Assembly (NCBI RefSeq): GCF_012033695.1
Contig: NZ_JAAVJI010000012.1
Location: forward strand, 85,142 to 149,141
Reading direction: 5' to 3'
Length of the DNA: 64,000 nucleotides
Source of the DNA: Pseudomonas quercus
Lineage (GTDB): Bacteria; Pseudomonadota; Gammaproteobacteria; Pseudomonadales; Pseudomonadaceae
Within the stretch, counting starts at the first letter, position 1. Each line of letters starts with the position of its first letter. Of this stretch, positions 26,681-35,514 are shown piece after piece. Position numbers and translations under genes: made by a program. The notes under the pieces are model-generated. The model saw nothing but the letters and a program-made list of their open reading frames with translations. It had not been told where the DNA came from and searched no databases.

Positions 26681-26701
26681 CCTGCGAACCCCTGTCGCAG
26701 G
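26681..26701 (-). terminator. Stem-loop after the cyd operon
   Basis: CCTGCGA/TCGCAGG with a 7-base loop just past ybgE. It resembles half of a P. putida REP unit and has no long T-run, so it may act as a weak terminator or stabiliser. Confidence 0.45.
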
Positions 26702-26711
26702 CAGGCTGCTA

Positions 26712-27002
26712 TTAAACGGTAAGCAGTGAATAGCCCAGCCCCATCAGCGGCCAGGCCGCCAGTGGGCTGAAGAGCCATCGCCAGGCCTGCGCACGGGGCT
26801 CGAAGCCCATGCCATGCACAAAGCCGGCACTGATGCCCCACATGGCCAAGGCCAGCAGGCCGTGGCTGTAATGCCCATCGGCGTTGACCAGCGCAAAGGG
26901 GTGCAACAGCAGGACCAGGCTCAGCGGCGCTGCCAGCGTTAGCGACAGGGCCCGGCTGGGGCCCCCCAACAGGCCCCGTGCCAGAGGAGCCTTAGCGGTC
27001 AT
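26712..27002 (-). CDS. ybgE: Cyd operon membrane protein YbgE
   Basis: A 96-residue membrane protein with three hydrophobic segments, starting MTAKAPLARGL. The position after cydX, overlapping its end by 11 bp, and the HPFALVNADGHYSHG region fit the cyd-operon protein YbgE. Its exact role in oxidase assembly or function is not established. Confidence 0.75.
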   Translation of the reverse strand: MTAKAPLARGLLGGPSRALSLTLAAPLSLVLLLHPFALVNADGHYSHGLLALAMWGISAGFVHGMGFEPRAQAWRWLFSPLAAWPLMGLGYSLLTV

Positions 27003-27105
27003 GATGGGCGTCCTCAAGGCAGCCGGCGCCTTCCAGCCAAAGGGCGTTGATGATGCCGAAGCTGCATGCCAGCAGTACACCGAGAATCCAAGCGAAGTAC
27101 CACAT
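26992..27105 (-). CDS. cydX: Cytochrome bd oxidase small subunit CydX
   Basis: A 37-residue single-helix protein, MWYFAWILGVLLACSFGIIN followed by ALWLEG, matching CydX, which stabilises the haem groups of CydAB in the inner membrane. It has an AGGAG site and lies 11 bp after cydB. It ends inside the start of ybgE. Confidence 0.92.
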   Translation of the reverse strand: MWYFAWILGVLLACSFGIINALWLEGAGCLEDAHHDR

Positions 27106-27116
27106 GTTCAAACTCC

Positions 27117-28259
27117 TCAGTAAAGGCTATGGGGGTTCTGGTCGATATGCGCAGGCGTTACCCGGCCCCACAGCTTCCAGTAGCACCACGCGGTATACGC
27201 CAGAATGATCGGCACAAAGATACCGGCGGCCACGGTCATGATGCCCAGGGTGGTGCGGCTGGAGACAGCGTCCCATACGGTAAGGCTGGAGGTAGGGTCC
27301 AGGCTGGAGGGCATCACGAACGGGAACAGCGCAAAGCCTGCGGTACACAAGGTGCCCACAATGGCCAGCGCGGTGCCCAAGAAGGACCAGCCTCCCCGGC
27401 CCAGCGTGGCGGCCAGCAACGCCATGAACGCACCGAGCACTGCGAGCAATGGCGCGGCTGCGGTGTAGGGGTACAGGCGGTAGTTGTCCATCCAGCCGGG
27501 GTTGCCAGTGTGTACGGATTTCACCAGGGGATTGATGGCAGCGCCCAGGTCCAGGCCGCTGTCGAGCACCAGGCCGGAGACCGAGCCAATGGCCAGCCAG
27601 GCACCTGCACCGATGAAGGCTGCCAAGTACAACAAGCTGAACCCCAGCACAGCCCGGCGCGCGCGTTCAGCCAACAGGCCATCGGTGCGCATCATCAACC
27701 AGCTGCCACCATGGGCGGCCAACATCGCCAGGCTGACCACCCCTGCCACCAAGCCAAAGGGGCTGAGCAATTGCCAGAAGGTGCCGTGATAGCTCAGGCG
27801 CAGGGTGTCATCGAAACGGAAGGGCACGCCCAGCAACAGGTTGCCGAAGGCCACACCGAACACCAGCGACGGTACGATGGCCCCGACCCACAAGGCCCAG
27901 TCCCAGCTTTTGCGCCACCGTGCATTGGTCAGCTTGCTGCGGTAGTCAAACCCTACTGGCCGTACGAACAAGGCGAACAGTACCAGCAGCAGGGCCCAGT
28001 AGAACCCCGAGAAGGCGGCCGAGTACACCAGCGGCCAGGCTGCGAACAGCGCACCACCCGCGGTGATCAGCCAAACCTGGTTCCCATCCCAGTGAGGCGC
28101 AATGGTATTGATGATCACGCGGCGCTCCCGGTCATTACGGCCTACCAGCGGCATCAGCAGCATGGCGCCCAGATCAAAGCCATCGGCCACGGCAAAGCCG
28201 ATCAGCAGCACGCCCACCAGCACCCACCACAGCAGCTTGAGCGTTTCATAGTCAAACAT
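27117..28259 (-). CDS. cydB: Cytochrome bd ubiquinol oxidase subunit II CydB
   Basis: A 380-residue membrane protein with about eight helices. The start MFDYETLKLLWWVLVGVLL and the GFDLGAMLLMP and HWDGNQVWLI motifs are diagnostic for CydB. It forms the oxidase with CydA. I start at MFDYE rather than ten codons earlier; this start overlaps the end of cydA by 8 bp. Confidence 0.95.
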   Translation of the reverse strand: MFDYETLKLLWWVLVGVLLIGFAVADGFDLGAMLLMPLVGRNDRERRVIINTIAPHWDGNQVWLITAGGALFAAWPLVYSAAFSGFYWALLLVLFALFVRPVGFDYRSKLTNARWRKSWDWALWVGAIVPSLVFGVAFGNLLLGVPFRFDDTLRLSYHGTFWQLLSPFGLVAGVVSLAMLAAHGGSWLMMRTDGLLAERARRAVLGFSLLYLAAFIGAGAWLAIGSVSGLVLDSGLDLGAAINPLVKSVHTGNPGWMDNYRLYPYTAAAPLLAVLGAFMALLAATLGRGGWSFLGTALAIVGTLCTAGFALFPFVMPSSLDPTSSLTVWDAVSSRTTLGIMTVAAGIFVPIILAYTAWCYWKLWGRVTPAHIDQNPHSLY

Positions 28260-29853
28260 GTGCAACTCCTTGGGCAGTAGCCGAGGCAACCCTTACAGGC
28301 GCCTCTTCACGTTCGTAGTGATAGCGCCCGGTATGCAGGCTGCTTGGCCCCAGGCGGGCAAACTTGATCATCAGGTACATCTCGATCACCAGCAGCACGG
28401 TGTAGAACGCCACCAGGGCCAGTAATGAACCCCACACATCTGCCGTGGTAAGGCTGGACGCGGACAAGTGTGTTGGCAGTACTTCACCGATGGACCAAGG
28501 CTGGCGACCGTGCTCGGCCACATACCAGCCGGTTTGCGTGGCGACCCAAGGCAGCGGCAGGCTGAACAGCGCCCACTTGAGCAGCCAGCGCTGACGGTGC
28601 TCCACCTTGCGCGCCGAGGCCCAGAACGCACAGATAAACAGCGCCAGCATCAATACGCCGCTGAATACCATCATGCGGAAGGTCCAGAAAATCGACGCTA
28701 CGCCAGGTATGGAATCCAGCGAAGCCTGACGGACCTGCTCGTCCGTGGCATCCACTACCCGGTCGGTGTACTTCTTGAGCAGCAGGCCATAGCCCAAGTC
28801 GCCCTTCACCTCGTCAAAGGCCGCACGGGTAGCATCGGTTTGGTCACCGGCACGCAGCTTGCTCAGCAGTTCGTAGGCAACCATGCCATTGCGGATACGT
28901 CCTTCGTGCTCGGCTACCAGGTCCTTGATGCCGGTGACGGGTGTGTCCAATGAGCGGGTGGCGATAATACCCATCACATAGGGGATTTTTACCGCGTAGT
29001 CGGTGCGTTGCTCGGCCTGGTTGGGCAACCCGAACAGGGTAAAGGCCGCGGGTGCTGGCTCGGTCTCCCATTCGGCCTCAATAGCGGCCAGCTTGGTCTT
29101 CTGCACATCGCCGATTTCGTAGCCGGACTCGTCGCCCAGCACGATCACAGACAGGATGGACGCCATGCCGAATGCTGAGGCAATGGCGAACGAGCGCCGG
29201 GCAAAGGCTACGTCGCGGCCTTTGAGCAAGTAGAAACTGGAGATGGCCAGCACAAAGACTGCGCCGGTCACGTAGCCCGAGGCCACGGTGTGCACGAACT
29301 TCACTTGCGCTACCGGGTTGAATACCAATGCCGAGAAGCTGGTGAGTTCCATGCGCATGGTTTCGTAGTTGAACGCCGCGCCCACGGGGTTTTGCATCCA
29401 GCCGTTGGCGATCAGAATCCACAGCGCCGACAGGTTGGAGCCCAGCGCCACCAGCCAGGTCACCGCCAGGTGCTGGCGCTTGGAGAGGCGATCCCAACCA
29501 AAGAAAAACAGCCCGATAAAGGTCGATTCCAGGAAGAAGGCCATCAGGCCTTCGATGGCCAACGGCGCGCCAAAGATGTCGCCCACATAGTGGCTGTAGT
29601 ACGCCCAGTTGGTGCCGAACTGAAATTCCATGGTCAGCCCGGTGGTCACGCCTAGCGCAAAGTTGATGCCGAACAGTTTTCCCCAGAACTGGGTCATATC
29701 CTTGTACACCTGCTTGCCGGTCATGACGTACACCGACTCCATGATGGCCAGCAGGAACGTCATGCCCAAGGTAAGCGGCACGAACAGAAAGTGGTACAAC
29801 GCGGTCATGGCAAACTGTAGCCGCGACAGGTCGACAACCGATTCGGTAATCAT
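28252..29853 (-). CDS. cydA: Cytochrome bd ubiquinol oxidase subunit I CydA (long Q-loop type)
   Basis: The 533-residue subunit carries the haem-ligand histidine in TALYHFLFVPL (about residue 21), the GRQPW signature late in the protein, and a long quinol-binding Q-loop (GDVQKTKLAAIEAEWET to RNGMVAYELL), as in E. coli. This differs from the short-loop, cyanide-insensitive CioA that is usual in pseudomonads. It oxidises ubiquinol and reduces O2 to water with high oxygen affinity. The start overlaps the cydP stop by 4 bp. An ANR/FNR box upstream of cydP suggests induction at low oxygen. Confidence 0.95.
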   Translation of the reverse strand: MITESVVDLSRLQFAMTALYHFLFVPLTLGMTFLLAIMESVYVMTGKQVYKDMTQFWGKLFGINFALGVTTGLTMEFQFGTNWAYYSHYVGDIFGAPLAIEGLMAFFLESTFIGLFFFGWDRLSKRQHLAVTWLVALGSNLSALWILIANGWMQNPVGAAFNYETMRMELTSFSALVFNPVAQVKFVHTVASGYVTGAVFVLAISSFYLLKGRDVAFARRSFAIASAFGMASILSVIVLGDESGYEIGDVQKTKLAAIEAEWETEPAPAAFTLFGLPNQAEQRTDYAVKIPYVMGIIATRSLDTPVTGIKDLVAEHEGRIRNGMVAYELLSKLRAGDQTDATRAAFDEVKGDLGYGLLLKKYTDRVVDATDEQVRQASLDSIPGVASIFWTFRMMVFSGVLMLALFICAFWASARKVEHRQRWLLKWALFSLPLPWVATQTGWYVAEHGRQPWSIGEVLPTHLSASSLTTADVWGSLLALVAFYTVLLVIEMYLMIKFARLGPSSLHTGRYHYEREEAPVRVASATAQGVAHV

Positions 29854-30047
29854 TTTTGAAGTTTCTCAGGAGAGTCTGCAACAGAGCCAAGCAGGTGCTG
29901 GCCGACCTTGACGCTATCGTCCGTGATGGTGTCTGGCGCCCCGAACCAGAGCGCGCGAATACCCAACAGCAACACCAGCTTGAGCACGAGGATCACTGCG
30001 ATTTCTTTAGCCAGCGGCTTGTTCAGAAGGTCGAAATGGGCGGCCAT
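29850..30047 (-). CDS. cydP: Putative oxidase small subunit CydP
   Basis: A 65-residue protein beginning MAAHFDLLNKPLAKEIAVIL with one transmembrane helix, then LWFGAP. It fits CydP, a small protein encoded ahead of cydAB in several gammaproteobacteria. It is coupled to cydA by an ATGA overlap. Its function is presumed to be in bd oxidase assembly. Confidence 0.8.
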   Translation of the reverse strand: MAAHFDLLNKPLAKEIAVILVLKLVLLLGIRALWFGAPDTITDDSVKVGQHLLGSVADSPEKLQK

Positions 30048-30099
30048 GGTGGATACTCTTGGGGGTGCGCGCATTGTCCTCAGCGCAACGGCGCCGATA

Positions 30100-30113
30100 T
30101 TGACCTGGATCAA
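30100..30113 (-). promoter_or_regulatory. ANR/FNR box of the cyd operon
   Basis: TTGACCTGGATCAA matches the FNR/ANR consensus TTGAT-N4-ATCAA with one mismatch. It lies about 55-65 bp before the cydP start, a usual place for an activating oxygen regulator. Confidence 0.75.
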
Positions 30114-30219
30114 TTTCCCCTATGGCGCCGTTGCGGCAGGGTGCCGCACCCTGGGGTAACAGGATTTTTCTCAAGCGTAACGGGCCTAATACCTTGTACC
30201 TCACTGGAAGTTTCCCACC

Positions 30220-31326
30220 ATGAGCCTGCTTGATCGCATGTACCGAACGCTCAACCCCGAAGCCAACCCGGCACTGGAAACGGCTTTCCGGCAAAGCGAA
30301 GATCACTTGCCCACCTTGTGGCTGCTGGGCAAGACAGGGGCCGGCAAATCCTCACTGGTGCGCGCCCTTACAGGGTTGGACCGGGTAGAAGTAGGCACAG
30401 GCTTTCGCCCCTGCACCCTTACCTCCTCGCGCTACGCCTACCCCGCCGATACACCGGTAATGGCCTTCATGGACACCCGTGGCCTGGCAGAAGCGGATTA
30501 CGATGCCCACGAAGACTTGTTGGCGTTCGAGCGGGCCAGCCATGCGTTGATCGTAGTGATGAAGGCCGAAGACCCGGAACAATCCCAAGTCATCAACGCA
30601 CTCAAACAGATCCGCCGCGCTGGCAAGATCCGCGAAACGCTGCTGGTGCATACCGGCGTACTGCAGATCGGCGACCCCAGTGAGCGCGAGCGTTGCATTG
30701 CCCTCAACCAACAGCAGGTTGAAAAGGCGTGGGGGAAAATGGCACAGGTGCAGGTGGACTTTATCGGTGCGAACGGTGAGCCCTTTGGCGTGCATGCCTT
30801 GACCGAACAGTTAGGGGCGCGTTTGCCCATCATCACTGAACTGTTTGTCGACCAAGGCCATTCGGACGTGGAAGACCGCAATTTCCAGCGCCTGAAGAAA
30901 GAGGTCATGTGGTATGCCGGCGCCGCAGGTGCGGCCGATGCGCTGCCTGCCGTGGGGCTGGTGGCAGTCCCTACACTGCAATTGAAGATGCTGCACAGCC
31001 TGGCTAACCGTTACAACGTGACGTACAGCCGGCGACTGTTGGCCGAGTTCGCCGCTGCCTTGGGCACCGGCTTCGGCCTGCAATACGCCTCGCGCCTTGG
31101 CGTACGTCAGTTGGTGAAGCTGATCCCGGTGGTAGGGCAGACCGTGGGCAGTGCCTCGGCCGCCGCCTCCAGCTATGGGCTGACCTACGCGCTAGGGCGG
31201 GCAGCGTGCATGTATTTCTATCGGTTATCCCATGGCGAACCCATCAGCGCAGCTGAGCTTCAGGCGCTGTACAAACAGGCGTTCACTCATATTCTTCCGG
31301 TAGCCCGTGATGAAAAGAACCTTTAG
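30220..31326 (+). CDS. Membrane-associated GTPase, first of a pair
   Basis: The 368-residue protein has a G1 P-loop GKTGAGKSSLVRALTG (about residues 37-52), G3 DTRGLAE and a C-terminal hydrophobic region (DALPAVGLVAVPTLQL, SASAAASSYGLTYALG) like the DUF697/YcjF group. It probably binds the inner membrane. The end overlaps the next GTPase gene by 20 bp. Such pairs may act in envelope homeostasis, but no role is shown. Confidence 0.8.
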   Translation: MSLLDRMYRTLNPEANPALETAFRQSEDHLPTLWLLGKTGAGKSSLVRALTGLDRVEVGTGFRPCTLTSSRYAYPADTPVMAFMDTRGLAEADYDAHEDLLAFERASHALIVVMKAEDPEQSQVINALKQIRRAGKIRETLLVHTGVLQIGDPSERERCIALNQQQVEKAWGKMAQVQVDFIGANGEPFGVHALTEQLGARLPIITELFVDQGHSDVEDRNFQRLKKEVMWYAGAAGAADALPAVGLVAVPTLQLKMLHSLANRYNVTYSRRLLAEFAAALGTGFGLQYASRLGVRQLVKLIPVVGQTVGSASAAASSYGLTYALGRAACMYFYRLSHGEPISAAELQALYKQAFTHILPVARDEKNL

Positions 31327-32851
31327 CGGTTTGGCAGCCCTGGCCCGGCTGTCCGACCGGGCAGTGCCCTACGCGTTGCTGTCTGTCGTGATGCCGGTGC
31401 TGGTAATGGCAGGTTTTGGCCTGTATGCCGCCGTACGGTATGGCTACATCCTGCACCTGATCGTGGTCATGCTGGCCTGCACCTTGCTCACCAGCCTGGG
31501 CCTGCTGCTGGCACGCCGGCGCTTTGGCCAGCGGGTAGGCCCGGCTGTGCAGGAAGCGCTGGAAGCCAGCCCTCGTACGCCAGACTACTGGCGCGCCAAG
31601 GACCGGGAAGTGCAGCAAGCACTGATCCCTGAGTTGCGAGAGCTGGTGGCCACTGATTTCTCATGGCAAGCGCTTCCGCAAACCGGCCTGGCTGTGGTGA
31701 GGCTGGTCGCGGTGCGTTACGACGAGCGCTCTGACCGTGCCCATTGGGCGTTTACAGCGCCTGAGCTGCTTGCCATTGTAGAGCAGGTGAGCCGGCGCTA
31801 TCGCCGTGTGCTCAAAGCCCACGTGCCGGGTGTGGAACACGTACGCCTGTCCACCCTCATGAACCTTAATGACCAGGTTGAGCGTTATGGGCCGCTGGCG
31901 CGCAAGGTGTTCAACCTGTACCGCGCTGCCCGGTTGATTTCGCCACAGGGGCTTGTGGCCGAAGCGCTCACTCAAATCCGGGGTGAAGTGTTCGATGGCC
32001 TGAGCGACGAGTTACAGAACCGTTTGAAATACTTGCTGCTGATGGAAGTGCTACGCGCCGCCATCGACCTCTACGGCGGGCATTTCCGCCTGGATGATGA
32101 CCAATTGCAACAGGCGCGGGTCACTTCCAAGGATGACGAGCGCAAAGCGCCTGTGCTGGACCCGGTGCGTATTGGTTTGGTAGGCCAGGTAGGTGCGGGC
32201 AAATCTTCGCTGATCAATGCCCTGACTGGCAGCCTGAACGCGGAAGTGAGCGCCTTGCCGGCGACCGATGGCGTGGCGGTGTATGAGTGCGCTATCGAAG
32301 GCGCACCGAATATTCGCCTGATCGACCTGCCTGGCCTGGACGGTAGTGAGGCCGTGGGCGACCTTGTGTTCAAGGAAGCACGTGAGTGCGACCTGCTGCT
32401 ATGGGCCTTGAAAGCCAACCAGCCAGCACGGGCACTGGACCGGCAATTTCGAGAGAGGCTCAAAACCTGGTTTGCACGCCCTGAAAACCTTGAGCATGAG
32501 CCCCCTGCCCTGCTGGCGGTGCTGACACAGGCTGACCGGCTATTGCCAGGCGGCAGTTGGCCAGAAGGTTTCGCGTTTGGAGATGGCAGCAAAGCTGCCC
32601 GAGCGATTGAGGACGCATCGACCTACAACCAGCAATTGCTAGCGCTGCCTGAACTGGTCGCAGTGGCACTGCCGCCGCAGCAACCGGCTGTGGGTTTGAG
32701 CGACCTGCAGCAGCGCTTGCAGACCCTGTATGCCAAAGCGGTCAATGTGCAGCTCAACCGCCGTCGCCGCGAAGCAGGCGAGTTCTCTGTCACCAAGGAA
32801 ATGGACCGCATCAAGCGCGGGGTCAAAGGCGTGTTCAGCCTGCTGCGGTGA
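31307..32851 (+). CDS. Membrane GTPase, second of a pair
   Basis: The 514-residue protein has two N-terminal transmembrane helices (about residues 24-45 and 48-68), a helical middle, then a GTPase domain with G1 GQVGAGKSSLINALTG (about residue 290), G3 DLPGLDG and G4 LTQADR. It starts within the end of the preceding GTPase gene, indicating translational coupling and a likely joint complex. Function not established. Confidence 0.8.
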   Translation: MMKRTFSGLAALARLSDRAVPYALLSVVMPVLVMAGFGLYAAVRYGYILHLIVVMLACTLLTSLGLLLARRRFGQRVGPAVQEALEASPRTPDYWRAKDREVQQALIPELRELVATDFSWQALPQTGLAVVRLVAVRYDERSDRAHWAFTAPELLAIVEQVSRRYRRVLKAHVPGVEHVRLSTLMNLNDQVERYGPLARKVFNLYRAARLISPQGLVAEALTQIRGEVFDGLSDELQNRLKYLLLMEVLRAAIDLYGGHFRLDDDQLQQARVTSKDDERKAPVLDPVRIGLVGQVGAGKSSLINALTGSLNAEVSALPATDGVAVYECAIEGAPNIRLIDLPGLDGSEAVGDLVFKEARECDLLLWALKANQPARALDRQFRERLKTWFARPENLEHEPPALLAVLTQADRLLPGGSWPEGFAFGDGSKAARAIEDASTYNQQLLALPELVAVALPPQQPAVGLSDLQQRLQTLYAKAVNVQLNRRRREAGEFSVTKEMDRIKRGVKGVFSLLR

Positions 32852-32883
32852 GTGCCTTGTTGGCTACAAAACCCCGCGCGCCC

Positions 32884-32983
32884 TGTGTGGGAGCAGGCGA
32901 CAGCCTGCGAACTTGGTCAGGTCCGTACACTGCGGTAGGTTCGGTGAGCGCCCTGTTCGCAGGCTGCGCCCACTCCCACATGG
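32884..32983. repeat. Paired inverted REP elements
   Basis: TGTGGGAGCAGGCGACAGCC at the left and its inverse (GGCTGCGCCCACTCCCACA) at the right, about 45 bp apart. This is the P. putida REP pattern in an inverted pair, at the convergent ends of the GTPase gene and the efflux operon. Confidence 0.8.
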
Positions 32984-32990
32984 AAAGGCG

Positions 32991-34412
32991 TTAATGTGTC
33001 CCCTCCCAGCCACCCCCCAGCGCCAGGAACAAGTCGATCTGCTGCATGGCCACGCGGGTATTGGCTTCAGCCAACTGGGCCCGGGCATTTGTGTAGGTAC
33101 GGGTGGCCTGCAGGTCTTCGAGAAAGGACTGGCGACCGGCCAGATAGAAACGATGAGACTGGTCCGCTGCTTCATGGGCAGAACGCTCGGCTTCGGCCAG
33201 GGCATCCCGACGTTCCAGTGTAGCCGCATAGGTAGTGAGGCCGGTTTGTGCCTCGCGCACGGCATTGAGCACCACCCCGTCGAAACTGGCTAGTGCGCCT
33301 TGGCTGGCCGCTTCGGCTTCACGAATGCGTGCACGGGCGCCGTTGGTGGGTAGGGTCCAGCTGATCATGGGGCCAAAGCCCCAGCGGTTGGTAGCCGGCC
33401 CACCTAGGTCTTCAAGCAGCCCTACAGTACCCACCGTAGCGCCAATGCTGATATCAGGGTACAGCTGGCCAGTCGCAACGCCAATGCGTGCCGTAGCGGC
33501 CGCCAACTGACGCTCGGCGCGACGTACGTCGGGCCGGCGCTTGAGCAGGCTGGCCCCATCACCCACTGGCAGTACCTGGCCGATACGAGGTAGCTCGGCG
33601 CAGTCACCTACCCCTGCAGGCAATTGATTGACAGGCTTGGCAAGCAGCATGGACAGCCGATACAACCCCGCCGCACGCTCGGCCTGGTAACGCGGCAACT
33701 CGGCGCGCAGGGACTTGAACTGCGTGGTGGTACGCGTGACCTGGGTTTCGTCGCCGCGGCCTGCATCCCGCAAACGCTGAGCCAGCTTCACCCCCTGTTG
33801 CTGAAGATCAAGCGACTCCAGCGCGATATGGCGTTCTTCGTTGGCTGCACACACTTGGGTGTAAGCCCGCACCACATCAGCCACCACCGTGATACGCGCG
33901 GTATCTGCGGCCGCCTGGGCTGCATCAGCATTGGCATTGGCCGCCTCTACCCCGCGCTTGAGGGTGCCCCACAGGTCAAACTGGTAGGAGGTTTTGATGG
34001 AAGCCGCACCAATATTGGAAACCGGTACTTTTTCCGTTAACAGGAAAGCCTGGCCAGACTCCTGCAAACGCTGCGCTTCTGCGCTTGCGCTGGCATTGAA
34101 GCCGCCTTCGGCTTCAGCCTGCTCGGTCTGGTAACGCGCACGGGCGATGTTTGCGGCGGCCACGCGCAAATCCGTATTCGAACCCAGGGCTTCACGCACC
34201 AGTTGGTCCAGTTGCGGGTCCTGATACAGCCGCCACCAGTTGGCGGGCACAGGCGCGGACACCACATTAGGGTTGCCTGTGCCGAGCGCGCCTTGGAGGT
34301 CGGGCCGCTGAACAGCCGCCGAGGCTGGCACATGATAGTTAGGGCCAACAGCCTGGCAGGCGGCCAGGCTCGCTAGCCCGGCCAGTGCCACAGCACGAAA
34401 GGCGCTGGTCAT
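32991..34412 (-). CDS. Outer-membrane efflux lipoprotein (NodT/OprM family)
   Basis: The 473-residue precursor starts with a lipoprotein signal (LASLAACQAVGPNYHVP; lipobox cysteine at residue 19) and has two repeats of the outer membrane factor fold. It forms the exit duct for the FUSC/HlyD pump encoded upstream. It is the last gene of the marR-FUSC-DUF1656-HlyD operon, overlapping the HlyD gene by 4 bp. Confidence 0.9.
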   Translation of the reverse strand: MTSAFRAVALAGLASLAACQAVGPNYHVPASAAVQRPDLQGALGTGNPNVVSAPVPANWWRLYQDPQLDQLVREALGSNTDLRVAAANIARARYQTEQAEAEGGFNASASAEAQRLQESGQAFLLTEKVPVSNIGAASIKTSYQFDLWGTLKRGVEAANANADAAQAAADTARITVVADVVRAYTQVCAANEERHIALESLDLQQQGVKLAQRLRDAGRGDETQVTRTTTQFKSLRAELPRYQAERAAGLYRLSMLLAKPVNQLPAGVGDCAELPRIGQVLPVGDGASLLKRRPDVRRAERQLAAATARIGVATGQLYPDISIGATVGTVGLLEDLGGPATNRWGFGPMISWTLPTNGARARIREAEAASQGALASFDGVVLNAVREAQTGLTTYAATLERRDALAEAERSAHEAADQSHRFYLAGRQSFLEDLQATRTYTNARAQLAEANTRVAMQQIDLFLALGGGWEGTH

Positions 34413-35308
34413 TGTGCAGCCCCCTGCTCGCTCGCGGCCTGCGCATCCTCTAGCAAAGACACCGTAGCCGTACGCCCGGCAATCATGCGGAAGTCCGCCG
34501 GCACCTGGTCAAAGGCGATACGCACGGGAATCCGCTGTGCCAGCCGTACCCAGCTGAAGGCCGGGTTCACGTTGGGCAGCAGGTTGCTGCCGCTGCTGCG
34601 GTCGCGGTCTTCGATACCAGCGGAAATGCTTTGTACGGTACCGCTGAGGTGAGCCGAGTCGCCCATGACCCGAATGTCCACAGCCTGGCCAATACGGATG
34701 TGAGATAGCTTGGTCTCTTCGAAATAGCCGTCGATGTGATAGGAGTCGCTGTCCACCACGGACAATACCGGATGCCCGGCAGCCACAAACTCATGCTCGC
34801 GCGGGGCACGGTCGTTCACGTAACCGTTGACCGGGCTGCGAATGGTGGAGCGGTCAAGGTTGAGCTGTGCAGCGTCCACGGATACCTGGGCTTCCAGCAG
34901 CGCTGCCTGGGCCCGGGCTTCGCGGGACTGGCTTTCTTCCAGTTGCTCCCTGGCCACAAGGTTGCCAAGGCCTCGGTTACGCTTGTTTTCCCGCTGAGCC
35001 TGGGCAAGGGTTTCCTTACGGTCAGTATAGGAAGCCTGGGCTTGGCGCAAGGCCAGCCGGAAGCGGTCCTGGTCGATGGTGAACAGGACATCGCCACGCT
35101 TTACTAGCTGGTTGTCGTGCACCGCCACCTGCTGAATCAGCCCGGATACATCGGGGGCGACCTGCACGATATCAGCACGGATATGCCCATCCCGGGTCCA
35201 GGGGGCGAACATGTAGTACATCACCATGCGCCACACCAGCACGGCGGCAAGGATCACCACAATCAAAGTCAGCAGAAAGCGGCCAAACGTAAGCAAAGGT
35301 TTTTTCAT
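34409..35308 (-). CDS. HlyD/AaeA-type membrane fusion protein
   Basis: A 299-residue periplasmic adaptor with an N-terminal transmembrane helix (about residues 8-28), a lipoyl half (IRADIVQVAPDVSGLI), a short hairpin and the returning half (IRSPVNGYVNDRAP). This is the AaeA-like type that works with FUSC proteins. It overlaps both neighbours by 4 bp. Confidence 0.9.
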   Translation of the reverse strand: MKKPLLTFGRFLLTLIVVILAAVLVWRMVMYYMFAPWTRDGHIRADIVQVAPDVSGLIQQVAVHDNQLVKRGDVLFTIDQDRFRLALRQAQASYTDRKETLAQAQRENKRNRGLGNLVAREQLEESQSREARAQAALLEAQVSVDAAQLNLDRSTIRSPVNGYVNDRAPREHEFVAAGHPVLSVVDSDSYHIDGYFEETKLSHIRIGQAVDIRVMGDSAHLSGTVQSISAGIEDRDRSSGSNLLPNVNPAFSWVRLAQRIPVRIAFDQVPADFRMIAGRTATVSLLEDAQAASEQGAAQ

Positions 35309-35514
35309 GTCATGAGGCTTCGGCAGATTACGTCTACCGCGCTAACCAGCACGGCATAAAGGGCAATATTGAACAGGGCCCGGTGCCACACCAGGCGATA
35401 GAAATGCAGCCGGTTGAGCACAGCATGCACGACCAGAAACAGCCCGTAGGCCAGCCCCATGATCCCGAGCAGGGTAGGCAGGTAGATCCCGCCGATATCC
35501 AGTTCACCAATCAC
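35305..35514 (-). CDS. DUF1656 small membrane protein (AaeX-like)
   Basis: A 69-residue protein with two hydrophobic helices. GELDIGGIYLPTLLG at the N-terminus is the DUF1656 mark. These small proteins are always encoded between FUSC and HlyD genes of aromatic-acid efflux pumps. Overlaps each neighbour by 4 bp. Confidence 0.85.
   Translation of the reverse strand: MIGELDIGGIYLPTLLGIMGLAYGLFLVVHAVLNRLHFYRLVWHRALFNIALYAVLVSAVDVICRSLMT

Noticed and set aside
27066..28280. Plus-strand frame of 404 codons
   Set aside because: It is antisense to cydB, which has all family motifs; the translation is low-complexity and rich in glutamine and glycine.
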